Source: Streptomyces sp. H27-H1
GTDB taxonomy: Bacteria; Actinomycetota; Actinomycetes; Streptomycetales; Streptomycetaceae
NCBI RefSeq assembly: GCF_026627445.1
Contig: NZ_JAPNLJ010000010.1
Coordinates: 1-64,000 of the forward strand
DNA length: 64,000 bases
Direction of reading: 5' to 3'
The position numbers and the translations under genes were made by a program. The notes beneath the pieces are model-generated. The model was not told the DNA's origin. It saw only the letters and a program-made list of their open reading frames with translations, and did not search any database. The stretch's first letter is position 1; every line of letters begins with the position of its first letter. Positions 18,101 through 24,532 of this stretch are shown piece after piece.

Positions 18101-18804
18101 AGTGCGTCGTACACGTCGCGGCGGATCAGCATGCCGGCGCTTGAGACGGAGAGGACGGGCTGGACCTGGTCGTGCTGGCCCTGGTCCTGTTCGCGCCGGT
18201 CGAGGCCGGTCCAGCGGCGGCCGCTGCGGGCGATGGTGACGCCGACTTCGAGGAGCTGCTTCTTGTCGTACCAGCCGCGCAGCTTGGGGCCGATGACGGC
18301 GGCGTCGGGGTTCTCGTCGGCTACGCGCAGCAGTTCGGCGAGGGCGTCGGGCTCGGGTGCGCAGTCGTCGTGGAGCAGCCAGAGCCACTGGACGGGTTCG
18401 CCGTGGGGCAGGTCGGGGAGGTCGTAGGTGTCATCGCGCCAGGTGCGGCTGACGGGGTCCCAGCCGGAGGGGCGCTTGAGGTACGGGAGTTCCTCGGGGG
18501 TCAGGGTGCCGGCGTTGCGGGCGGCTTCGTCGACGGCCGCGCCGAAGCCGGTGCGGCGGGCGAGGTGCAGGACCCGGTCCTCGCCCAGGGCTTCGCCGAG
18601 GAGGCGCGCGGAGTCGTCTGCGCTGCCGGTGTCGGCGGCGATGTGGCTCTGGGCGGGGCGTTCCTGGCCGAGGAGACCGGCGAGGGTCCGGGGCAGCCAG
18701 CGGGATCCGTCATGGGCGACGAGGACCGCGGTGACGACGTGCCGGGGGAACTCTGGGGCGGCGGCAGCCTGGTGGGAGGCGCTCGACTGGCTGTGCAGGG
18801 ACAT
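15151..18804 (-). CDS. Large polytopic GT2 glycosyltransferase
   Basis: A 1217-residue membrane protein. Residues about 20-310 form a GT2 domain, with TAVLVAHDGSRWLPRTLAGL, LHDDCAPEPDALAELL (DDxA, nucleotide-sugar site), and GGFDRRLPLMRDDVDLCWR (acceptor-side ED-like motif). About 12 hydrophobic segments follow between 440 and 700 and near 740-850, then an extracellular region, a last membrane segment near 1050, and a cytosolic tail of some 120 residues very rich in Gln, Tyr and Pro. The start ATG has no strong competitor. It is coupled by a GTGA overlap to the DUF5719 gene. Likely transfers a sugar to an envelope acceptor; substrate unknown. Confidence 0.85.
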   Translation of the reverse strand: MSLHSQSSASHQAAAAPEFPRHVVTAVLVAHDGSRWLPRTLAGLLGQERPAQSHIAADTGSADDSARLLGEALGEDRVLHLARRTGFGAAVDEAARNAGTLTPEELPYLKRPSGWDPVSRTWRDDTYDLPDLPHGEPVQWLWLLHDDCAPEPDALAELLRVADENPDAAVIGPKLRGWYDKKQLLEVGVTIARSGRRWTGLDRREQDQGQHDQVQPVLSVSSAGMLIRRDVYDALGGFDRRLPLMRDDVDLCWRVQSAGHTVLIAPDAVLRHAEASARERRTVDCVGRSAASPHRVDKAGAVYTMLANSSVRALPYVLLRILFGTVLRTLAYLVGKAPGQAVDEVTGLLAALLRPGRILGARRRRGRAAVPAKELRPLFPPPGASLRANAEQLAGYFGADGDTESAAGRHGGAVESGPGGDDADYLDIEQFARLKRIARKPAPVLFGLLLLVSLIGCRSLLGGGSLMGGALLPAPDGGLDLWRVYADDWQPVGTGTTAGAPPYIAVLGALSTLLLGSTNAALTLLLVCSVPLAGLTAYFASRPLVESRLLRAWAAVAYAFLPAVTGALAGGRLGTAVLAILLPLIARSAVAAFGFGGPEGTAASWRSAWTYTLLLTLAAAFTPIVWPLAAVLGAAALVLRRAHWKTYAPRFLATLGVPLLVLAPWSLSLLTHPANFLREAGLPYGAGSATGLDLLGISPGGPRTAGGLILIGVVLAALAALLRADRQFAVRTAWAAALAALALGGLVNRTTWAGPATLVYGLALLAAAAIGADGAKDRVAARSFGWRQPLAALIALAAAVGPVAGAAGWMLSGAAGPLERRDPVQVPAFVAEESGTRDQARTLVIGADSPSALSYSLVRGSGGRLGDAELATRAGSDTRLDKVVSSLVAGSGADQTDQLGGFAIRYVLVRDGAPQEIGRVLDATPGLSRLSKLEGSALWRVDRQVARAVIVPGKPGDASIPVASGPVEAHTKVPAGESGRVLRIADKADPGWQATLDGKPLKAKTLDGWAQGFELPADAGELDLVHEDALTLTAWHWAQGLLALVLLVMALPGRRARLDDDLPEEDAPAAEEAGEGRRARRLREQSETETEAPAEAAVVADPYAQIPAQPVYGEDAYAYQQAAYEDQGGYAYGGQEAHQPQQPQSYEQYPAYEQQPQQQYTENQGAQYEQYPPYEPPYPPYQQPHEPYDTYGRHDGPYDGQQDGQHDAPRPDGSPQQ

Positions 18805-18894
18805 CGCGGTACGGGCCCTCCGGCCGGGGGTCCGGGGGTGGTGTGCCCTCGGAGGCTGCTGGACAGCGCCCCACACTAACGGCTGGGAACACAG
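18805..18894. other. Short GC-rich upstream region of the glycosyltransferase
   Basis: No gene is visible. It must contain or overlap the promoter for the glycosyltransferase-DUF5719 pair unless these are read through from whiB. I could not identify a convincing promoter. Confidence 0.4.
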
Positions 18895-18933
18895 CGGTCC
18901 GCCTCCTGCGGGGAAGGTGCGGGAGGCGGACCG
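18895..18933 (-). terminator. Hairpin downstream of whiB
   Basis: Perfect 12-bp arms CGGTCCGCCTCC (18895-18906) and GGAGGCGGACCG (18922-18933) enclose a 15-nt loop, about 205 bp after the whiB stop. It most likely ends the whiB transcript and insulates the glycosyltransferase pair. There is no U tract on the minus strand. Confidence 0.6.
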
Positions 18934-19072
18934 TTTGCTCTGCTCGTCGTGCTGCTCTCGATGCCGTTCGCTGTACTGCGGTTTGTGCCGTTGCGTGCAG
19001 TTCGGCCACTGCCGTGCGTGAGGCCTGGTGCACGGGCGGCTATGCCTTCGGGTGGGCCGCCGGATATGTCTC

Positions 19073-19096
19073 GGGCCGTACCGCGGGCCGTACCGC
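19073..19096. repeat. 12-bp tandem duplication between whiB and its terminator
   Basis: GGGCCGTACCGC occurs twice in direct tandem (19073-19084, 19085-19096), followed by a degenerate third unit. The surrounding 18934-19138 segment shows no coding potential. Confidence 0.7.
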
Positions 19097-19138
19097 GGGC
19101 CCTGCCGTGGGCGCCGTTCGGTGCGCGCCTCCGGCGCT

Positions 19139-19402
19139 TCAGACGGCGGCCTTCTTCAGGCGTCGCCGCTCGCGCTCGGACAAGCCGCCCCAGATGCCGA
19201 ATCGCTCATCGTTGGCGAGGGCGTACTCGAGGCATTCGGAGCGGACCTCGCATGCGAGGCAGACCTTCTTGGCCTCGCGGGTCGAGCCGCCCTTCTCGGG
19301 AAAGAAGGACTCGGGGTCGGTCTGGGCGCAGAGAGCTCGCTCCTGCCATCCGAGCTCTTCGTCCGCCTCCTCGACCAGCAGTTCCTGAACCAGCTCGGTC
19401 AT
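19139..19402 (-). CDS. whiB: WhiB developmental regulator
   Basis: An 87-residue Wbl protein carrying an iron-sulfur cluster. Four cysteines at 25, 48, 51 and 57 (C-x22-C-x2-C-x5-C) bind the 4Fe-4S cluster; GIWGG (69-73) and the basic tail RERRRLKKAAV contact sigma factor and DNA. The length and sequence match Streptomyces WhiB, the orthologue of mycobacterial WhiB2, needed with WhiA for sporulation septation. The neighbourhood (manB side and fbiA side) agrees. A 658-bp control region upstream is shared with the divergent cysteine dioxygenase. Confidence 0.96.
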   Translation of the reverse strand: MTELVQELLVEEADEELGWQERALCAQTDPESFFPEKGGSTREAKKVCLACEVRSECLEYALANDERFGIWGGLSERERRRLKKAAV

Positions 19403-19475
19403 GTGCGCCCCTCGCTCTGTCTGTGCGTCCCCGTGGTCATGCCGTCACTCTTCGCTACGTAACGACACGAGTGAA

Positions 19476-19505
19476 AGTACAAGTGCGGGGCTCCGGCGCA
19501 GTCAA
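19476..19505 (-). promoter_or_regulatory. Candidate whiB promoter
   Basis: On the minus strand TTGACT (19500-19505), an 18-nt spacer and TGTACT (19476-19481) form a plausible promoter about 70-75 nt upstream of the whiB ATG. Other pairs are possible; whiB is known in S. coelicolor to have more than one promoter. Confidence 0.4.
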
Positions 19506-19583
19506 GCCAAGATCTGCTATTGGGCCCCTTATTCACTCTGCGGAACCAAGCCTATGCAGAAAGTGTTCATATCGCCAAAAATC

Positions 19584-19606
19584 GTGACACATGCCACACG
19601 TGTCAC
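19584..19606. promoter_or_regulatory. GTGACAC inverted repeat upstream of whiB
   Basis: GTGACAC (19584-19590) and its exact complement GTGTCAC (19600-19606) flank a 9-bp centre; an overlapping dyad CACATG/CATGTG spans 19588-19610. Each arm contains GACAC, the core recognised by WhiA, and the symmetric TGAC-GTCA layout also resembles sites of developmental repressors such as BldD. It lies about 180 bp upstream of whiB in a relatively AT-rich control region. Assignment to a particular regulator is inference. Confidence 0.5.
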
Positions 19607-19852
19607 ATGTGGGGCCCCCTACCCCGTAATCGACGACTCAAGCTGTGGCGCGGTTCCGATCCGGCCGAAGCGGCGGCACAGATCACATTTCAGCCACGGA
19701 GGGAGATCGCACAGCTTTACGGGTTTGAGAGCCGCCACAGCGGTCTGCAGCGCGACTCGAAGCGCCACATCCCCTGGTGCCGACTGCACAAACCTTTCTC
19801 CGGGCACGGTAACCGGATGAGGTGAAACTTTTCCACCAAATCGGACATTGGG

Positions 19853-19882
19853 TTGACAGTCCGGCCCCCACCGGGTCTTCTT
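19853..19882 (+). promoter_or_regulatory. Promoter for a leaderless Cys-leader transcript
   Basis: TTGACA (19853-19858) begins exactly 36 bp before the A of the leader-peptide ATG (19889). With a weak -10 TCTTCT (19877-19882, 18-nt spacer), transcription would start at or within a base or two of that ATG, giving a leaderless mRNA. Confidence 0.55.
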
Positions 19883-19888
19883 GTAGCC

Positions 19889-19975
19889 ATGTCAGCGCCT
19901 TCAGCCGCCACCCGGACCCCCATTCGTGGGTTCCTGTGCGCTGGCCAGGTTCGCTGTTGCTGTTGCAGCTGTTGA
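19889..19975 (+). CDS. Poly-cysteine leader peptide (uORF), 28 aa
   Basis: A 28-codon frame starting MSAPSAATRTPIRG and ending RCCCCSC then TGA. It carries six Cys codons: 17, the run 23-26, and 28. There is no ribosome site, but a TTGACA element lies at -36, fitting leaderless translation. It ends 85 nt before the cysteine dioxygenase start, with overlapping hairpins between. Leaderless poly-cysteine short ORFs acting as cysteine-responsive attenuators are known in mycobacteria; this has the same architecture but precedes a cysteine-degrading enzyme. Too short to be found by ordinary gene calling. Regulatory role is inferred from layout. Confidence 0.75.
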   Translation: MSAPSAATRTPIRGFLCAGQVRCCCCSC

Positions 19976-19982
19976 TGCCTCG

Positions 19983-20006
19983 GGAGCTCCGGCTCCTCAG
20001 AGCTCC
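19983..20006 (+). promoter_or_regulatory. Mutually exclusive hairpins after the Cys leader
   Basis: GGAGCTC (19983-19989) can pair with GAGCTCC (20000-20006) as a 7-bp stem with a 10-nt loop. Alternatively GGAGC (19983-19987) pairs with GCTCC (19992-19996) around a TCCG tetraloop. In the first form TCCTC (19994-19998) is in the loop and is complementary to the dioxygenase ribosome site GAGGA (20048-20052). A ribosome at the leader stop codon would cover the 5' arm. This is the geometry expected for attenuation or translational control. Confidence 0.5.
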
Positions 20007-20060
20007 AGCTCGCCCCCACAGCAACCGCCGCACGACTGACATCCGTCGAGGAACCCCCCG

Positions 20061-20612
20061 ATGAACAGCACCAGCACCCTGAACGCCACCCCCGCCACCG
20101 CCGCAGCCACCGCGTCGGCGAGTGTCGAGAGCGACCTCCAGATCGCCGGCGACATCCTCTCCGTCCAGCACCTCCTGCAGCCCGCCCGCGAGCACCCGGC
20201 CACCATCGCCGAGTTCGTGGGCCTCGCGCGTTCCATCGCCGCCGACCGCTCCGAATGGGAGCACCTGGTCCAGTACGACACCACCACCCGCTGGTACCAC
20301 CGGCTGCGCACCGGCCCCGGCTACGAGGTCTGGCTGCTCAGCTGGGTCCCCGGCCAGGGCAGCGGCCTGCACGACCACGGCGCCTCCTCCGGCGTGCTGA
20401 CCGTCCTGGACGGCGAGCTCACCGAGCACACCGCCCGCGGCCCGCTCGCCCTCGGTGCCGGCTCCCAGCGCGTCTTCGCCCCCGGCTACGCCCACGAGGT
20501 GCAGAACGACAGCCTGGACGGGGCCGTCAGCCTGCACGTGTACTTCCCCGGCCTGACCCAGATGCCGATGCACAGCTGCTCCCCGGCCCGGCCCGAGGCC
20601 CTCTCCGTCTGA
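20061..20612 (+). CDS. Cysteine dioxygenase family protein
   Basis: A 183-residue cupin that probably oxidises cysteine to cysteine sulfinate with iron and oxygen. The cupin motif 1 is GSGLHDHGASSGVLTVLDGELTE (two His ligands, about 107-111) and motif 2 contains FAPGYAHEVQN (third His, about 148). YDTTTRWYHRLRTGPGYEVWLLSWVPGQ precedes motif 1, as in bacterial cysteine dioxygenases. Start ATG follows GAGGA. The poly-Cys leader peptide upstream independently points to cysteine as the relevant metabolite. It diverges from whiB across a long control region and precedes fbiA by 83 bp. Confidence 0.9.
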   Translation: MNSTSTLNATPATAAATASASVESDLQIAGDILSVQHLLQPAREHPATIAEFVGLARSIAADRSEWEHLVQYDTTTRWYHRLRTGPGYEVWLLSWVPGQGSGLHDHGASSGVLTVLDGELTEHTARGPLALGAGSQRVFAPGYAHEVQNDSLDGAVSLHVYFPGLTQMPMHSCSPARPEALSV

Positions 20613-20695
20613 CCCGGACGCCGCCCCGCAGTCCCGCCCGTCGCCCGACCGCCACCCCCCAACGACAGCCCGCGGCCGACTGACAGACTGGCCGC

Positions 20696-21655
20696 ATGCG
20701 CATTGTTGTTCTGGCCGGCGGCATCGGCGGCGCCCGTTTCCTCCGTGGTCTCCAGGCCGCGGCTCCCGACGCGGACATCACGGTCATCGGCAACACCGGT
20801 GACGACATTCACCTGTTCGGGCTCAAGGTCTGCCCCGACCTGGACACCGTGATGTACACCCTCGGCGGTGGCATCAACGAGGACCAGGGCTGGGGCCGTA
20901 CCGACGAGTCCTTCACCGTCAAGGAGGAACTCGCGGCGTACGGGGTCGGACCCACCTGGTTCGGTCTCGGCGACCGCGACTTCGCCACCCACATCGTCCG
21001 TACCCAGATGCTCGGTGCGGGCTACCCGCTCAGCGCCGTCACCGAGGCCCTCTGCGACCGCTGGCAGCCCGGGGTCCGGCTGCTCCCCATGTCCGACGAC
21101 CGGGTCGAGACGCACGTCGCGATCACCGACCCCGAGACCGGCGAGCGCCGCGTCATCCACTTCCAGGAGTACTGGGTCCGGATGCGTGCCGCGGTGGACG
21201 CCGAGGCCGTCGTCCCCGTGGGCGCAGAGCGGGCCAAGCCCGCGCCCGGCGTACTGGAGGCCATCGCTGCCGCCGACGTGATCCTCTTCCCGCCCTCGAA
21301 CCCCGTGGTGTCGGTGGGGACCATCCTCGCCGTACCCGGCATCCGCGAGGCCGTGGCCGCCGCCGGGGCGCCCGTCGTGGGGCTCTCCCCCATCGTCGGA
21401 GGAGCTCCCGTGCGGGGCATGGCCGACAAGGTGCTGGCCGCCGTGGGCGTCGAGTCCACCGCCGCGGCCGTCGCCCGGCACTACGGCACCGAACTGCTCG
21501 ACGGCTGGCTCGTCGACACCGCCGACGCCGACGCCGTCGCCGAGGTGGAGGCCGCCGGCATCACCTGCCGGGCGGTGCCGCTGATGATGACCGACCTGGC
21601 CGCCACGGCGGAGATGGCGCGGGCCGCGCTGGAACTGGCGGAGGCCTCCCGGTGA
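20696..21655 (+). CDS. fbiA: 2-phospho-L-lactate transferase (F420 biosynthesis)
   Basis: A 319-residue CofD/FbiA enzyme joining a phospho-lactate or phosphoenolpyruvate unit to the deazaflavin Fo, giving F420-0 or dehydro-F420-0. Signatures: N-terminal [43 protein letters not shown] (about 35-58), [11 protein letters not shown] and [19 protein letters not shown] (about 198-216). Start at ATG 20696; a ribosome site is weak. Its TGA overlaps the GTG of fbiB by 4 bp, so the two are translationally coupled, as in mycobacterial fbiAB next to whiB2. Confidence 0.96.
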   Translation: MRIVVLAGGIGGARFLRGLQAAAPDADITVIGNTGDDIHLFGLKVCPDLDTVMYTLGGGINEDQGWGRTDESFTVKEELAAYGVGPTWFGLGDRDFATHIVRTQMLGAGYPLSAVTEALCDRWQPGVRLLPMSDDRVETHVAITDPETGERRVIHFQEYWVRMRAAVDAEAVVPVGAERAKPAPGVLEAIAAADVILFPPSNPVVSVGTILAVPGIREAVAAAGAPVVGLSPIVGGAPVRGMADKVLAAVGVESTAAAVARHYGTELLDGWLVDTADADAVAEVEAAGITCRAVPLMMTDLAATAEMARAALELAEASR

Positions 21656-22956
21656 CCGCCCCGCGCGGGGCCTCGTACGAGGTCCGGGCCGTCGGCGGGA
21701 TGCCGGAGGTGCGGCCCGGCGACGACCTGGCGGCGCTGATCGCGGCCGCCGGGCCCGAACTGCGGGACGGCGACGTCCTGCTCGTCACTTCGAAGATCGT
21801 CTCCAAGGCGGAGGGCCGGATCGTCCGCGCCGATTCGCGCGAGGCCGCGATAGACGCGGAGACCGTACGGGTCGTCGCACGCCGGGGCACGCTGCGGATC
21901 GTGGAGAACCGGCAGGGGCTGGTCATGGCGGCGGCCGGGGTCGATGCCTCGAACACCGAGGCCGGCACCGTCCTGCTGCTGCCCGAGGACCCCGACGCCT
22001 CGGCCGCCGCCATCCGGGCCGGGCTGCGGACGCTGCTGTCCGTGGACGTGGGCGTGATCGTGACGGACACCTTCGGGCGGCCGTGGCGCACCGGCCTCAC
22101 CGACGTGGCGATCGGGGCGGCCGGCGTACGGGTCCTCGACGATCTGCGCGGCGGCGCCGACGCCCACGGGAACCCGCTGAGCGCCACGATCGTCGCGACC
22201 GCCGACGAACTGGCCGCCGCCGGCGACCTGGTCAAGGGCAAGGCCGAGGGCCTGCCCGTAGCGGTGGTGCGCGGGCTGGCACACGTACTGGGCGAGGGCT
22301 CCACGGCGGCGGACCTGGTGCGCTCGCCGGCCGACGACATGTTCCGGCTGGGCACCTCGGAGGCGGTACGGGAAGCCGTGACGCAGCGACGTACCGTACG
22401 GGCCTTCACCTCCGCCCGGGTCGACCCGGGCGCGGTCCGGCGCGCGGTGGCGGCGGCCGTGACTGCCCCGGCCCCGCACCACACGACGCCCTGGCGGTTC
22501 GTCCTGCTGGAGTCGGCGGGCGCGCGGCTGGAGCTGCTGGACGCGATGCGCGACGCCTGGACCGAGGACCTGCGGCGGGACGGGAAGTCCGAGGAGTCCA
22601 TCGCGAAGCGGGTCCGGCGGGGCGACGTCCTGCGAGGCGCGCCCTACCTGGTGGTGCCCTGCCTGGTCACCGACGGCGCGCACGACTACGGGCACGCGCG
22701 GCGGGACGCCGCCGAGCGGGAGATGTTCGTCGTCGCGATGGGCGCCGGCGTGCAGAACTTCCTGGTCGCGCTGGCCGGGGAACGGCTGGGCTCGGCATGG
22801 GTGTCCTCGACCATGTTCTGCCGCGACGTGGTGCGCAAGGTGCTCGGGCTTCCGGAGGACTGGGATCCGATGGGAGCGGTGGCCGTGGGGCACGCCGCGG
22901 TCGCTCCGGCGGAGCGGGCCTTGCGGGCGGCGGAGGAGTTCATCGAGGTGCGGTGA
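21652..22956 (+). CDS. fbiB: Coenzyme F420-0:L-glutamate ligase, bifunctional
   Basis: A 434-residue two-domain enzyme. Residues 1-245 are the CofE-like ligase adding gamma-linked glutamates to F420-0, with [27 protein letters not shown] and [21 protein letters not shown]. Residues 250-434 are a nitroreductase-like FMN domain, beginning [20 protein letters not shown], that in FbiB reduces dehydro-F420-0. The two-domain form is the actinobacterial one. GTG start overlaps the fbiA stop. It ends 84 bp before the convergent AlkA-type gene. Confidence 0.96.
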   Translation: MTAPRGASYEVRAVGGMPEVRPGDDLAALIAAAGPELRDGDVLLVTSKIVSKAEGRIVRADSREAAIDAETVRVVARRGTLRIVENRQGLVMAAAGVDASNTEAGTVLLLPEDPDASAAAIRAGLRTLLSVDVGVIVTDTFGRPWRTGLTDVAIGAAGVRVLDDLRGGADAHGNPLSATIVATADELAAAGDLVKGKAEGLPVAVVRGLAHVLGEGSTAADLVRSPADDMFRLGTSEAVREAVTQRRTVRAFTSARVDPGAVRRAVAAAVTAPAPHHTTPWRFVLLESAGARLELLDAMRDAWTEDLRRDGKSEESIAKRVRRGDVLRGAPYLVVPCLVTDGAHDYGHARRDAAEREMFVVAMGAGVQNFLVALAGERLGSAWVSSTMFCRDVVRKVLGLPEDWDPMGAVAVGHAAVAPAERALRAAEEFIEVR

Positions 22957-23040
22957 CCCTCTGGGGCGGGCAGGGCGGGGAATCCTGGGCTGTGGCCGGA
23001 GGAGAGGCTCTTACAACGCCGCGAGGTGCCGGTCACAGCC

Positions 23041-24123
23041 CTAGAGCCTGCCGATGTCTCCCCGGGGCATCCGGGGGGCCCGGCGGGGCGGGGCGGCGCC
23101 GGCCAGGAGGACGAGGCGGGCCGCGCGGTGGCGCTGGCCGGCGTACGGGGTGAGGAGCTCCAGCATGGCCGCGTCGTCGGCGTCCCGGTCACCTGCCAGG
23201 GCGTAGCCGATGATGCCGGGCAGGTGGAGATCGCCGGTGGTGACCGCGTCGGCAGCGCCGTTGCTGCGCTGGAGGGTTTCCGCGGAGGTCCACGGGCCGA
23301 TGCCGGGAACCGCCTCCAGACGGGCGGCGGCCGCCGGCAGGTCCATGGCGGCGGCCTCTTCCAGGCGGGCGGCCAGGCGGGCGGCGCGGACGATGGTGGC
23401 GGAGCGTTTGGCGTCCACTCCGGCCTTGTGCCAGTCCCAGGAGGGGATGAGGGCCCAGGTGCGAGGGTCGGGCATGACGTAGAGGCCCTGGTCCCTGCCG
23501 TGGCCCGGGCCGGGAGTGGGGCCGGGGGCGGGCTCGCCGTACTGCCGTACGAGGCGGCGCCAGGCGCGGTAGGCCTCGTCGGTGGTGACCTTCTGCTCCA
23601 GGACCGTGGGGATCAAGGACTCCAGGACCAGGCCGGTACGGGTCAGGCGCAGACCCGGCCGGCGGCGGTGGCTGGCGTGCAGCAGCCGGTGGCGAGGGAC
23701 GAAGGCGGCCGGGTCGTCGACGGAGCCGAGCAGTTCGGGCAGGCCGTCGAGAATCCAGGCCGCGCCGGGGCCCCAGGCGGTGGCGATCACCTCGGTCCCC
23801 TGCAGCGTGACACGGAGCGTGGCCGGGCCGGCGGGGGTCCGGGTGGCCCGCCAGACCGCTCCCGCGGCGGCGCGGAAGGTGGGGTCTGCGGGGCCTCGAC
23901 GGAGGGGGCCCAGGGTGAGGCCGAGGTTCAGGGGGCCGGGTGGGGTCCACGTGCGGGTGTGGGGGGCGGGGGGTGTTTGGGTGGCGTTGCCGCTGCCGTC
24001 GCCGTTGCCGTTGCCGGGGGGTGTGGGGGTGGTCTTGCCGGTGCCGTCGGCCGCGGGTGGGGGCACGGGGGTGCGGCCGCCGCGGATCGCGGTGCGGGTG
24101 AGGGAGTCGTGGGGGCCGGCCAT
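23041..24123 (-). CDS. DNA-3-methyladenine glycosylase II family (AlkA-like)
   Basis: A 360-residue base-excision glycosylase of the HhH-GPD superfamily. The C-terminal half carries the helix-hairpin-helix LEAVPGIGPWTSAETLQRSNG and the catalytic aspartate in AVTTGDLHLPGIIGYAL (about 300-325). VLESLIPTVLEQKVTTDEAYRAW marks the start of the catalytic core. The first 70 residues are low complexity (Gly/Asn/Pro/Thr) over a CCGTTG-like microsatellite at about 23990-24020, so the true start may lie downstream of the ATG chosen here. A longer frame upstream runs through the dispersed repeat and is rejected. Likely removes alkylated purines. Confidence 0.87.
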   Translation of the reverse strand: MAGPHDSLTRTAIRGGRTPVPPPAADGTGKTTPTPPGNGNGDGSGNATQTPPAPHTRTWTPPGPLNLGLTLGPLRRGPADPTFRAAAGAVWRATRTPAGPATLRVTLQGTEVIATAWGPGAAWILDGLPELLGSVDDPAAFVPRHRLLHASHRRRPGLRLTRTGLVLESLIPTVLEQKVTTDEAYRAWRRLVRQYGEPAPGPTPGPGHGRDQGLYVMPDPRTWALIPSWDWHKAGVDAKRSATIVRAARLAARLEEAAAMDLPAAAARLEAVPGIGPWTSAETLQRSNGAADAVTTGDLHLPGIIGYALAGDRDADDAAMLELLTPYAGQRHRAARLVLLAGAAPPRRAPRMPRGDIGRL

Positions 24124-24532
24124 GCCCTTGAGCGTAGCCCTGCGGGGCGAAGTCCCCTCCCCGCCCTTCCACCGTTCCCAGGGCCCGGCCCTGACCCGGT
24201 CCTCAAACGCCGGACGGGCTGAACAGACCCTGGGGCTCCGCCCCGGACCCCGCGCCTCAAACGCCGGACGGCTGGGTTCGCTGGGGCGGCCCCAGAACCA
24301 GGTCCAGAAACGGCGGACGGGCTCAATACAGCCCCGCCGGCGTTTGGGGGGCGGGGTCTGGGGCGGAGTTCCAGGGTTTCTCAGCCCCGCCGGCGTTTGA
24401 GGGCGAGGTCTGGGGCAGAGCCCCAGGGTTTTCAACCGCGGGGGCTGGGGCGGCGTCCCGGGGGGCTGCTGCGGCGCTGGAGGCGCAGGAGTGGGCGGCC
24501 CGGGACGGCCCCCCTTTTTCAGGCCGGCCAGG
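24124..24532. repeat. Cluster of dispersed intergenic repeats
   Basis: This 409-bp gap is filled with copies of the GGGGCTCCGCCCC ... CTCAAACGCCGG repeat: forward cores at 24202-24213 and 24256-24267, and an inverted core CCGGCGTTTGAG at 24390-24401, with degenerate ones between. Segment 24142-24267 is nearly identical (one mismatch in 126 bp) to 63045-63170. Opposed copies can fold into long stems. The amidase and glycosylase genes lie on the same strand on either side; no gene lies within. Confidence 0.9.

Noticed and set aside
13667..18388. 1573-residue minus-strand frame
   Set aside because: Only the part below 15154 is the DUF5719 protein; the upstream part is an Arg/Pro-rich shadow of the glycosyltransferase gene in another frame.
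23985..24025. CCGTTG-like tract resembling a short CRISPR-like repeat
   Set aside because: A simple hexamer microsatellite without spacers, inside a coding frame.
23041..24435. 464-residue frame for the AlkA-like gene
   Set aside because: The added N-terminus is translation of the dispersed intergenic repeats; the ATG at 24123 is the last plausible upstream start.
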